Assembly: GCF_009857535.1 (NCBI RefSeq) | Contig: NZ_WWCS01000015.1 | Location: forward strand, 62,001-126,000 | Reading direction: 5' to 3' | DNA: 64,000 nt | Source: Duganella margarita | GTDB lineage: Bacteria > Pseudomonadota > Gammaproteobacteria > Burkholderiales > Burkholderiaceae_D | In this document: one piece after another, positions 1-7,098 of the stretch | Numbering within the stretch: position 1 is the first letter of the stretch | How the letters are laid out: every line of letters starts with the position of its first letter | Made by a program: the position numbers and the translations under genes | The notes under the pieces: generated by a model | Told to the model about the DNA's origin: nothing | The model's input: the letters and a program-made list of their open reading frames with translations, nothing else | Databases searched by the model: none

Positions 1-15
1 TAGTGGATCCCATCT

Positions 16-1554
16 ATGAATGACATGACCGCCAAACCGCGTCACCCCAATGCCCTGCCCGAGCAATCGGAATGGACCTTTGAGCTGATCGAACAGATTC
101 ACCAGGAAATCCGCCGCGTGGCCGAAGGCTTCGGGCTGGATACGTATCCAAACCAGCTGGAGATCATCACCGCCGAGCAGATGATGGACGCCTACACCTC
201 GGTCGGCATGCCGGTGTCGTACAACCACTGGTCGTTCGGCAAGCATTTCCTCAGCACCGAGAAGGGCTACAAGCGCGGGCAGATGGGACTGGCGTACGAG
301 ATCGTCATCAACTCCAATCCCTGCATCGCCTATCTGATGGAGGAAAACAGCCTGACCATGCAGTCGCTGGTGATCGCGCATGCGGCCTACGGCCACAACT
401 CCTTCTTCAAAGGCAATTACCTGTTCCGCACCTGGACCGATGCCGAGGCCATCGTCGACTACATGGTGTTCGCCAAGAACTACATCGCCGAGTGCGAACA
501 GCGCCACGGCATCGACGCGGTCGAGACGCTGCTCGATTCCTGCCATGCGATCCAGAACTACGGCGTCGACCGCTACAAGCGGCCAGCCAAGCTGTCGTTG
601 ATGGAAGAGCGCGCGCGGCAGAAGGAACGCGAAGCCTATGTGCAGTCGCAGCTTAACGACCTGTGGCGCACCTTGCCGCGCCGCGAGGAGGAAGAAACCG
701 CCAAGGCGGCCAAGCGCTTCCCGGTCGAGCCGGAAGAAAACCTGCTGTACTTCATCGAGAAGTACGCGCCGCTGCTGGAGCCGTGGCAACGCGAGATGGT
801 GCGGATCGTCCGCAAGATCTCGCAGTACTTCTACCCCCAGCGCCAGACCCAGGTGATGAATGAGGGCTGGGCCACCTTCTGGCATTACACCATCCTCAAC
901 CAGTTGTACGATGAGAGCGTGATCGGCGACGGCTTCATGATGGAGTTCCTCAAGAGCCATACCAACGTGGTGTACCAGCCGCCGGTCAACAGCCCGCACT
1001 ACAGCGGCATCAACCCGTATGCGCTGGGCTTTGCGATGATGACCGACATCCGCCGCATCTGCGAAAACCCGACCGACGAGGACCGCGAATGGTTCCCCGA
1101 CATCGCCGGCAGCGACTGGCAAAAGACGCTCGATTTCGCCATGCGCAATTTTAAGGACGAGAGCTTCATCGCCCAGTACCTGTCGCCCAAGCTGATCCGT
1201 GAGTTCCACTTCTTCGCCGTGCTGGACGACGACAATAACGAGAAGCTCAACGTCTCGGCCATCCACGACGACAGCGGCTACCGATACGTGCGCCAGCAAC
1301 TTGCGGAACAATATAATCTGGGTAACCGTGAGCCCAACATCCAGGTATGGTCGGTCAACACCCAGGACGACCGCGCGCTGACCTTGCGCCATACCCAGTT
1401 CCAGCGCCGTCCGCTCAACCAGCAGGCTGGCGAGGTGCTGAAACATGTTGCCCGCTTATGGGGCTTCGACGTCCATCTGGAAACAGTGGCGCCAAACGGC
1501 GAAGTCATCAGTACCTTGGAGGTCAGACGGGAGAAACGCGGCAGGATCCCGTGA
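16..1554 (+). CDS. SpoVR family protein (YcgB-like)
   Basis: A 512-residue soluble protein with no signal peptide or membrane segment. Length and sequence match the SpoVR/YcgB family (about 510 residues in enterobacteria), recognisable from the N-terminal WTFELIEQIHQEI stretch, the conserved MNEGWATFWHYTI segment near residue 280 and NPYALGF near 335. In many proteobacteria the gene follows a PrkA-type kinase gene and a YeaH/YhbH gene in a stress or stationary-phase operon. Those partners would lie left of the window and cannot be seen. The molecular function of the family is not established. A strong terminator 70 bases after the stop closes the unit. Confidence 0.9.
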   Translation: MNDMTAKPRHPNALPEQSEWTFELIEQIHQEIRRVAEGFGLDTYPNQLEIITAEQMMDAYTSVGMPVSYNHWSFGKHFLSTEKGYKRGQMGLAYEIVINSNPCIAYLMEENSLTMQSLVIAHAAYGHNSFFKGNYLFRTWTDAEAIVDYMVFAKNYIAECEQRHGIDAVETLLDSCHAIQNYGVDRYKRPAKLSLMEERARQKEREAYVQSQLNDLWRTLPRREEEETAKAAKRFPVEPEENLLYFIEKYAPLLEPWQREMVRIVRKISQYFYPQRQTQVMNEGWATFWHYTILNQLYDESVIGDGFMMEFLKSHTNVVYQPPVNSPHYSGINPYALGFAMMTDIRRICENPTDEDREWFPDIAGSDWQKTLDFAMRNFKDESFIAQYLSPKLIREFHFFAVLDDDNNEKLNVSAIHDDSGYRYVRQQLAEQYNLGNREPNIQVWSVNTQDDRALTLRHTQFQRRPLNQQAGEVLKHVARLWGFDVHLETVAPNGEVISTLEVRREKRGRIP

Positions 1555-2081
1555 CCAACTAATATATAAGGCTTTTTTCAGGCGTCGTGTCTGCACCAGT
1601 TTCAGGCACGGCTCTTGCAAGAGTCAAAACCGGGGGCAGCGACGGCGCGCTGACCCCGGTTTTTTTTCGCGAATGCATGAGGCGGGACAGAAGTCAATAT
1701 TTTTCTGAAGCTACTTGTATAGTAGTGCCCGCTAGAATTTCACGAAAGAAACATTTACGGCCAAATTATCAACTGCCTGTAGTAAAACTACCGGCATAAA
1801 ATTCCGTTTTTGGCCTTAAGGGAAAACTAAGTAACGTCGTGGTGCGTGTACGCCCAAAAATGCGCCGTAGAGTCTTGCTCGTTGAGCCAGAACGGTGCAA
1901 AGGGAGCGCTACCACATAGGAAAACCCTATGAAATTTAACCGGTTTTAGGGATGAAAATTCTATGTAAAATCAAGAATTCGTATGTATAATTCGCCGACG
2001 TCCCGGATGCGGCTGTTGTTTTGTGTCGCCATTTTGGGGTTTAAGTAGCACCAAAGAGAGTTGGTATTGGAGAAAGCAGGC
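1555..2081. other. Non-coding region with stacked hairpins upstream of tonB
   Basis: No credible gene in 527 bases. After the terminator at 1626-1668 there is a two-level inverted repeat. The outer stem is GGCCAAA (1759-1765) with TTTGGCC (1809-1815). The inner stem is TGCCtGTAGT (1774-1783) with ACTACcGGCA (1787-1796). A second hairpin, CATAGG (1915-1920) with CCTATG (1926-1931), follows. A TATAAT hexamer sits at 1986-1991, but I see no good -35 for it. I could not recognise a Fur box or a known riboswitch. The region is AT-richer than its surroundings and may hold the tonB promoter and a structured leader or small RNA. Confidence 0.5.
1626..1668 (+). terminator. Rho-independent terminator after spoVR-like gene
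   Basis: A perfect 10-bp inverted repeat, AAAACCGGGG (1626-1635) and CCCCGGTTTT (1654-1663), is followed by a run of T to 1667. It lies about 70 bases downstream of the spoVR stop and fits an intrinsic terminator. The core resembles the GGGGTC-type palindromes elsewhere in the window, so it may have a repeat origin. Confidence 0.8.
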
Positions 2082-2744
2082 ATGAATTTCACGCACAACG
2101 AGAAAAGCACCGGGAAGAACTTTACAGGCATTACGATTGTCGTTTTGTTGCACATCCTGGTTGCTTATGGGATCGTGACGGGCTTGGGAAAACGTCTGGT
2201 GGCCAAAATGGTCGAACCAGTGGAGACCAAGATCATTGAGGAGGTCAAACCTCCTCCACCGAAGGAACTCCCACCACCGCCACCTCCGCCAGAGATGAAA
2301 GCGCCACCGCCGCCATTCATCCCGCCAGTTGAGGTGAACGTGCAGCAGCCGCCACCGCCGCAAAACGTGATCGCTAACGCGACCAACGTCAAGCCGGCGA
2401 CCACCGAGCTCCAGAAAGCACCGCCAGCACCGCCTGCGGCGCCGCCTGGTCCGGCCAAAACCGGTGTGCGTACTGCAGCAGTGGTTGACTTCAGCACTTG
2501 CGCCAAGCCGGAATGGCCGAAGTCGTCGCTGCGTAACGAAGAAACCGGTACCGTGCAGCTGTCGTTCCTGATTGCAGCCGATGGCCGCGTCGCCGAAGGC
2601 AAGATCGTGAAATCCAGTGGTTTCCGCGATCTGGACAAGGCCGCGATTGCCGGTATCACCAAATGCCGCTTCAAACCGGCAACGGAAGATGGCGTACCAA
2701 AAGAAGGCTGGCAGCAGATGCAATACGTCTGGACGCTGGAGTAA
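2082..2744 (+). CDS. tonB: Energy transducer TonB
   Basis: TonB spans the periplasm and passes energy from the ExbB-ExbD proton motor to outer-membrane receptors. The 220-residue protein has one N-terminal membrane anchor (about residues 15-40, FTGITIVVLLHILVAYGIV), then a proline-rich periplasmic spacer (about 55-100, with runs of PPPPP). The C-terminal TonB domain contains VQLSFLIAADGRV and ends in YVWTLE. I chose ATG 2082 because GGAG lies 9 bases upstream. An earlier TTG at 2061 would add MVLEKAG and has no ribosome binding site. exbB and two exbD genes follow in the same direction. Confidence 0.93.
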   Translation: MNFTHNEKSTGKNFTGITIVVLLHILVAYGIVTGLGKRLVAKMVEPVETKIIEEVKPPPPKELPPPPPPPEMKAPPPPFIPPVEVNVQQPPPPQNVIANATNVKPATTELQKAPPAPPAAPPGPAKTGVRTAAVVDFSTCAKPEWPKSSLRNEETGTVQLSFLIAADGRVAEGKIVKSSGFRDLDKAAIAGITKCRFKPATEDGVPKEGWQQMQYVWTLE

Positions 2745-2827
2745 AAACGAGGCAGAACACCGTCTCACATGTAGTTTTCGTTGTCATTACGCCAGCGATC
2801 TGATTATTTTATCAATTTGGAGGAAGC

Positions 2828-3733
2828 ATGTTTAAGAATACCCGTTTGTCCGCTGTACTGGCCGCTGTGCTGTTCTCGGTGACCGCAGCCACCGCCCTGG
2901 TTAGCTCGGCTCAAGAGCAAGCCTCGGCAGCCGCTTCGGCTCCAGCAGCAGATGCAGCAGCAGCGCCTGCGCCAGCAGCGCCAGCAGCGGATGCGGCAGC
3001 AGCGCCAGCAGCAGAAGCGCCAGCAGCAGCTAAAGGCGGCAAAGAAGAAGTGGAAAATCCATACGGCTTCGCTGCTGTGTGGGAAGCTGGTTTCGTATCG
3101 CGCGGCACCCTGATCATCCTGTCGCTGATGTCGATGGGTTCGTGGTACATCATCATCACCAAACTGATCGACCAGACCAAGATCTTCAAACAATCGAAAG
3201 AAGCGTCGGCCAAGTTCTGGAAAGCTTCGTCGATCGCTGCTGGTTCGGCTTCGCTGGCCGACGGTTCGCCATTCCGCTTCATCGCTGAAACCGGCACCAA
3301 GGCTACCGCGCACCACGACGGCGCCCTGCTGGAACAAATCGACCTGTCGACCTGGGTGACCATGTCGATCCAGCGCGCTGTTGAGAAAGTCCAATCGCGT
3401 CTGCAAGATGGCCTGTCGTTCCTGGCAACCGTGGGTTCGACCGCACCGTTCATCGGTCTGTTCGGTACCGTGTGGGGTATTTACAATGCACTGATCGCCA
3501 TCGGCATGTCGGGTAACGCCTCGATCGACAAAGTGGCAGGTCCAGTGGGTGAAGCGCTGATCATGACCGCTTTCGGTCTGTTCGTGGCAGTGCCAGCCGT
3601 TCTGGGTTACAACTGGCTGGTGCGTCGTAACAAGTCGGCAATGGAAGACGTACGTGCTTTCTCGGCTGACGTTCACTCGGTGCTGATCTCGGGCGCCATG
3701 TCGACCGCTACCGGCAACAAAAAAGTTGGGTAA
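2828..3733 (+). CDS. exbB: ExbB-type proton channel subunit (MotA/TolQ/ExbB family)
   Basis: ExbB forms the inner-membrane pentamer that, with ExbD, uses the proton gradient to drive TonB. The start at 2828 has a strong GGAGGA ribosome binding site. The 301 residues begin with a signal-peptide-like segment, followed by a low-complexity Ala/Pro stretch (about residues 30-75) absent from short ExbB proteins. Then come a first membrane helix (RGTLIILSLMSMGSW), a cytoplasmic region, and the conserved pair of helices with FLATVGSTAPFIGLFGTVWG and EALIMTAFGLFVAVPAV. These last segments are diagnostic of the family. It precedes exbD by 6 bases. Confidence 0.94.
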   Translation: MFKNTRLSAVLAAVLFSVTAATALVSSAQEQASAAASAPAADAAAAPAPAAPAADAAAAPAAEAPAAAKGGKEEVENPYGFAAVWEAGFVSRGTLIILSLMSMGSWYIIITKLIDQTKIFKQSKEASAKFWKASSIAAGSASLADGSPFRFIAETGTKATAHHDGALLEQIDLSTWVTMSIQRAVEKVQSRLQDGLSFLATVGSTAPFIGLFGTVWGIYNALIAIGMSGNASIDKVAGPVGEALIMTAFGLFVAVPAVLGYNWLVRRNKSAMEDVRAFSADVHSVLISGAMSTATGNKKVG

Positions 3734-3739
3734 TTAACC

Positions 3740-4168
3740 ATGTCCATGTCCGTAGGCTCCGATAGCGGAGACGAAGATCAAGTCATGTCAGAAATCAACA
3801 CGACGCCCCTGGTGGACATCATGTTGGTGCTGCTGATTATCTTCCTGATCACGAGCCCGGTTGTTCTGAAGCTGATCAAGATCAAGCTGCCAGAGGAAAC
3901 CAACCAGGTTATCCAGACCAAGCCGGAAGACGTCAACATTGTCGTTAGCAAAGATGGCGACATCTATTGGAATCAGCGCAAAATGCGCGACGCCAATGAG
4001 CTGTTCGACAATCTGAAGGTGGAAGCTGTGAAACTGCCTCAGCCGGAAGTTCATGTACGTGGCGACCAAGAAACCAAGTACGAAGCCATCGGCAAGGTTA
4101 TTTTCACTACCCAGCGTGCTGGTATTCAGAAGGTCGGCTTCATCACCGAACCGCCTGATAAGGGTTAA
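3740..4168 (+). CDS. exbD: ExbD/TolR family biopolymer transport protein, copy 1
   Basis: 142 residues, the usual ExbD size. There is a short cytoplasmic N-terminus, then one transmembrane helix starting TTPLVDIMLVLLIIFLI, with the proton-carrying aspartate at about residue 26. A periplasmic domain ending KVGFITEPPDKG follows. It works with ExbB and TonB as the stator or plug of the motor. It starts 6 bases after exbB, so it is almost certainly in the same transcript. A second, clearly different exbD follows 59 bases later; two ExbD proteins per TonB locus are known in xanthomonads and other proteobacteria. Confidence 0.93.
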   Translation: MSMSVGSDSGDEDQVMSEINTTPLVDIMLVLLIIFLITSPVVLKLIKIKLPEETNQVIQTKPEDVNIVVSKDGDIYWNQRKMRDANELFDNLKVEAVKLPQPEVHVRGDQETKYEAIGKVIFTTQRAGIQKVGFITEPPDKG

Positions 4169-4184
4169 TACCCGACAGTGCATC

Positions 4185-4206
4185 GCAGGCCTGTCCGCAG
4201 GCCTGC
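4185..4206 (+). repeat. Hairpin between the two exbD genes
   Basis: Perfect 8-bp inverted repeat GCAGGCCT (4185-4192) and AGGCCTGC (4199-4206) with a 6-base loop, ending 22 bases before the second exbD. There is no T-run, so termination is unlikely. It may stabilise or process the mRNA between the two exbD cistrons. Confidence 0.45.
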
Positions 4207-4227
4207 CCTTCTCAAAAGGAAAACATC

Positions 4228-4656
4228 ATGAGTATGAATGTGGGCTCCCCTTCCGCAGGCGCGGATCCGGAACCAATGATGGAAATGAATATGACGCCCC
4301 TCATCGACGTGATGCTGGTGCTGATTATCATGATGATCATTACGATTCCTAAGGCCAACCACTCGGTGAACCTGAATATGCCAGTCGGCACCCCGCCGCC
4401 TCCGACCAAGGAGCCAGTGGTGGTAACGATTGACGTCGACTTCGACGGGACGATTCTGTGGGATAACGCGGTTGTGCCTGACCGCGCCACCCTGGAAGCG
4501 AAACTGACCGACGTCGCCGCGCAAGCGGATCAGCCGGAAGTGCATCTGCGTCCGAACAAGCTGGTCTCGTACAAAGTTGTCGCAGGCGTCATGGCTTCGG
4601 CCCAGCGTCTGGGCGTGACCAAAATTGGTCTGGTCGGTAACGAACAGTTCCAGTAA
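4228..4656 (+). CDS. exbD: ExbD/TolR family biopolymer transport protein, copy 2
   Basis: Second ExbD of the locus, also 142 residues. The membrane helix begins MTPLIDVMLVLIIMMIITI, with the key aspartate at about residue 27. The periplasmic domain carries a PPPPTKEP segment and ends GLVGNEQFQ. It is divergent from copy 1 in its soluble part, so the two are paralogues with probably distinct roles. In Xanthomonas-type loci the second ExbD is dispensable for iron uptake; that is knowledge of relatives, not evidence from this sequence. A strong terminator-like hairpin follows within 20 bases. Confidence 0.92.
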   Translation: MSMNVGSPSAGADPEPMMEMNMTPLIDVMLVLIIMMIITIPKANHSVNLNMPVGTPPPPTKEPVVVTIDVDFDGTILWDNAVVPDRATLEAKLTDVAAQADQPEVHLRPNKLVSYKVVAGVMASAQRLGVTKIGLVGNEQFQ

Positions 4657-4673
4657 ACAGTCACATGTACAAT

Positions 4674-4708
4674 AATAGGCAGGACCATTCCTGCCTATTT
4701 GCTTTTTT
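4674..4708 (+). terminator. Terminator after the tonB-exbB-exbD-exbD operon
   Basis: Perfect 11-bp stem AATAGGCAGGA (4674-4684) and TCCTGCCTATT (4689-4699), 4-base loop, then TGCTTTTTT. It ends only about 20 bases before the ATG of the TPR gene. It therefore either separates that gene from the TonB operon or attenuates read-through into it. Confidence 0.8.
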
Positions 4709-4727
4709 GAAGAAAGAAAATTCACCC

Positions 4728-5951
4728 ATGACCAAGTTTCGTCTCGCTCATCTCGGCCTGGTAATGGCCGCTATTGGTTTTACCGCAGCAGCTCCCCTCG
4801 CAGGTTTCTCGTCGGTCGCCTACGCCGCCGAAACGGTACGCGCAGAAATCGGCAAACCATTGCAAGAAGCACAGAAACTGGCCGCGGCCGGCAAGAACAA
4901 AGAAGCACTTGCCAAACTGAAAGAAACTGACTCCGTCGGCGGCAAATCCGCCAACGAAACCTATTTGATCGAGCGCACCCGCGCCTCGGCTGCCGCTGCT
5001 GCCGGCGATAACGACGCCGCCGCCAAAGCCTTTGAATCGGTCATCAATTCGGGCAAGCTCTCGGCTGCCGAACAACCCAAATTCACCCAGGCCCTGGCCG
5101 GTATCTACTACCGCGCCAAGGACTACCCAAAAGCCATCACCTGGATCCAGCGCGCGCTGAAAGACAATCCAAACGATACCCAGATGCATGACCTGCTGAT
5201 CCAGACCTACTACATCAGCGGCAAGTACGCTGAAGCAGCCAAGGAACTGTCGAGCGCCAAGGGTGCATCCGAACAAAACCTGCAAATGCTGGCCAATATC
5301 CAGCTGAAACAGAACGACAAGGCCGGCTACGTCCAGACGCTGGAAAAACTGGCCGGTTCGTATCCCAAAACCAGCTACTGGGCCGACCTGCTGAACCGCG
5401 TCTCGGGCAAGCCAGGCTTCTCGCCGACCCTGTCGCTGGACGTGCTGCGCCTGCGCCTGGTCAACGGCCTGCTGTCGAAACCGTCGGAATACATGGAAAT
5501 GGCCCAGCTGTCGCTGCAGGCCGGCAACCCTGCTGAAGCGATCAAGATCATTGACCAGGGCTACAAAAAAGGCATTCTGGGCACCGGCGCCGACGCGCCG
5601 CGCCACCAGCGCCTGAAAGACCTGGCAGCCAAGACCCAGACCGAGTTCGACGCCAAAGCCGCCACCGAAGAAGCCGAAGCCGTCAAGGCCAAGGATGCGG
5701 ACGCACTGGCCAACCTGGGCTACGGTCTGGTGTCGGCTGGCAAAGCCGACAAGGGCCTGGCGCTGATGGATCAAGCCGTCAAGCTGGGCACCGGCCGCAA
5801 TCCGGAAGCCATCAAGCTGCACTACGGTATCGCCCAGAGCATCGCCGGCAAGAAAGCCCCGGCCCTGGCAACCTTGAAAACCGTTAAAGGCACCGACGGC
5901 ACCGCCGATCTGGCCCGCTACTGGACCCTGAACATTAACCACCCGATGTAA
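4728..5951 (+). CDS. Secreted tetratricopeptide-repeat protein of the TonB locus
   Basis: A 407-residue protein with a cleavable signal peptide (about residues 1-35, ending VAYAAET), so it acts in the periplasm. The body is alpha-helical with several TPR-like units, for example ALAGIYYRAKDYPKAITWIQRALKDNPN and LIQTYYISGKYAEAAKEL, plus a more C-terminal one near ALANLGYGLVSAGKADKGLALMDQAV. TPR proteins encoded at the end of TonB/ExbB/ExbD loci recur in gammaproteobacteria, so a role as a TonB-complex accessory is plausible but inferred. I chose ATG 4728 because it gives a proper signal peptide and follows GAAGAAAG. The longer ORF from 4665 would read through the terminator hairpin. Confidence 0.82.
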   Translation: MTKFRLAHLGLVMAAIGFTAAAPLAGFSSVAYAAETVRAEIGKPLQEAQKLAAAGKNKEALAKLKETDSVGGKSANETYLIERTRASAAAAAGDNDAAAKAFESVINSGKLSAAEQPKFTQALAGIYYRAKDYPKAITWIQRALKDNPNDTQMHDLLIQTYYISGKYAEAAKELSSAKGASEQNLQMLANIQLKQNDKAGYVQTLEKLAGSYPKTSYWADLLNRVSGKPGFSPTLSLDVLRLRLVNGLLSKPSEYMEMAQLSLQAGNPAEAIKIIDQGYKKGILGTGADAPRHQRLKDLAAKTQTEFDAKAATEEAEAVKAKDADALANLGYGLVSAGKADKGLALMDQAVKLGTGRNPEAIKLHYGIAQSIAGKKAPALATLKTVKGTDGTADLARYWTLNINHPM

Positions 5952-5970
5952 TTCGGGCGGTTGATCAGCA

Positions 5971-6008
5971 AAGCGCTGCTCCGGCCCAGCCGGACAGCGC
6001 TTTTTTTT
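5971..6008 (+). terminator. Rho-independent terminator after the TPR gene
   Basis: Two-part stem: AAAGCGCTG (5971-5979) pairs with CAGCGCTTT (5996-6004), and TCCGG (5981-5985) with CCGGA (5991-5995). A run of eight T follows. It is one of the best terminators in the window and lies 20 bases after the stop. Confidence 0.9.
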
Positions 6009-6066
6009 CGCTTTGAGGGATTCCCCGTATAATCCCGTATTTGCGACAAGTTTTCCCCAGATTCCC

Positions 6067-7035
6067 ATGAAGGTATTTCGAGGTCTTCCCAATGCTGCGG
6101 CGCGCGCGCCGTGCGCGCTCACGATCGGCAATTTCGACGGCGTCCACCTCGGCCACCAGGCCCTGCTGGCCCGCGTGCGCGCTGCCGCCACCGGTCTGGG
6201 ACTGGAAGCGGCCGTGATGACCTTCGAGCCGCATCCGCGCGAGTTTTTCGCCCACAAAGCCGGCGACCTGTCACGCGCGCCGGCCCGCATCGCCAACCTG
6301 CGCGACAAGCTGCAATCGCTGTCCGACAACGGCATCGACCGCGTCATCGTCGAGCATTTCTCGGCGCCGTTCGCGGCGCTGACGCCACAGGAGTTCACCG
6401 AAAAAGTGCTGGTCGAAGGCCTGCACGTCAAATGGCTGATGGTCGGCGACGACTTCTGCTACGGCGCCCGCCGCGCCGGCAATGTGCAGATGCTGCTGGA
6501 AGCCGGCCAGCAATACGGCTTCCACGTCGAGACCCTGCCGACCGTGATGAACGGCAGCACCCGCATCTCTTCCTCCGCCGTGCGCGCCGCCCTGAACGAA
6601 GGCGACTTCCCGCACGCCGAAGCGCTGCTGGGTCATCCATACGCCATCTCCGGCCACGTGATCCACGGCCAGAAGCTGGGCCGCACGCTGGGCTTCCCGA
6701 CGCTGAACCTGCGCGTGCCGCACCGCCCTGCGCTGTCCGGCATCTTCATCGTGCAGGTGCACGGCCTGGCCGATCATCCATTGCCGGCCGTCGCCAGCCT
6801 GGGCGTGCGTCCAACCGTCGACGACAGCGGCCGCGTGCTGCTGGAGGTGCACGTGTTCGACTTCGACCAGGGCTGCTACGGCCGTCAGGTGCGCGTCGAA
6901 TTCCTGCAAAAGATCCGCGACGAAGAAAAATACATCGACCTGCCGACGCTGACAGCCGCCATCCACCGCGACGCCGACATCGCCCGCGCCTTCTTCGCCC
7001 AGCGTATAGCAACCGCCGCTACCGACCGAATTTGA
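6067..7035 (+). CDS. ribF: Bifunctional riboflavin kinase / FAD synthetase
   Basis: RibF phosphorylates riboflavin to FMN and adenylates FMN to FAD in the cytoplasm. The 322-residue protein has the N-terminal nucleotidyltransferase domain with TIGNFDGVHLGHQALL (HxGH motif, about residues 20-35) and SSSAVRAAL near residue 175. The C-terminal riboflavin kinase domain carries GRTLGFPTLNL near residue 205. ATG 6067 gives the family's usual N-terminus (MKVFRGLP). An upstream TTG in frame at 6013 falls in the T-run of the preceding terminator and is rejected. ileS follows after 63 bases; ribF-ileS-lspA is a widespread proteobacterial order. Confidence 0.97.
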   Translation: MKVFRGLPNAAARAPCALTIGNFDGVHLGHQALLARVRAAATGLGLEAAVMTFEPHPREFFAHKAGDLSRAPARIANLRDKLQSLSDNGIDRVIVEHFSAPFAALTPQEFTEKVLVEGLHVKWLMVGDDFCYGARRAGNVQMLLEAGQQYGFHVETLPTVMNGSTRISSSAVRAALNEGDFPHAEALLGHPYAISGHVIHGQKLGRTLGFPTLNLRVPHRPALSGIFIVQVHGLADHPLPAVASLGVRPTVDDSGRVLLEVHVFDFDQGCYGRQVRVEFLQKIRDEEKYIDLPTLTAAIHRDADIARAFFAQRIATAATDRI

Positions 7036-7098
7036 CCGCGCGATTTAGCTACGCGCGCCGGCTACCCAGCATTCCCGAATAAATCACTGAAGACCACT

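Noticed and set aside
6013..6066. Possible extended RibF start or FMN riboswitch upstream of ribF
   Set aside because: The extension starts in the T-run of a terminator, and the 60-base gap is too short for an FMN aptamer.
4722..6431. Long minus-strand open frame spanning the TPR gene and start of ribF
   Set aside because: It crosses a strong plus-strand terminator and two real genes and has no motif.
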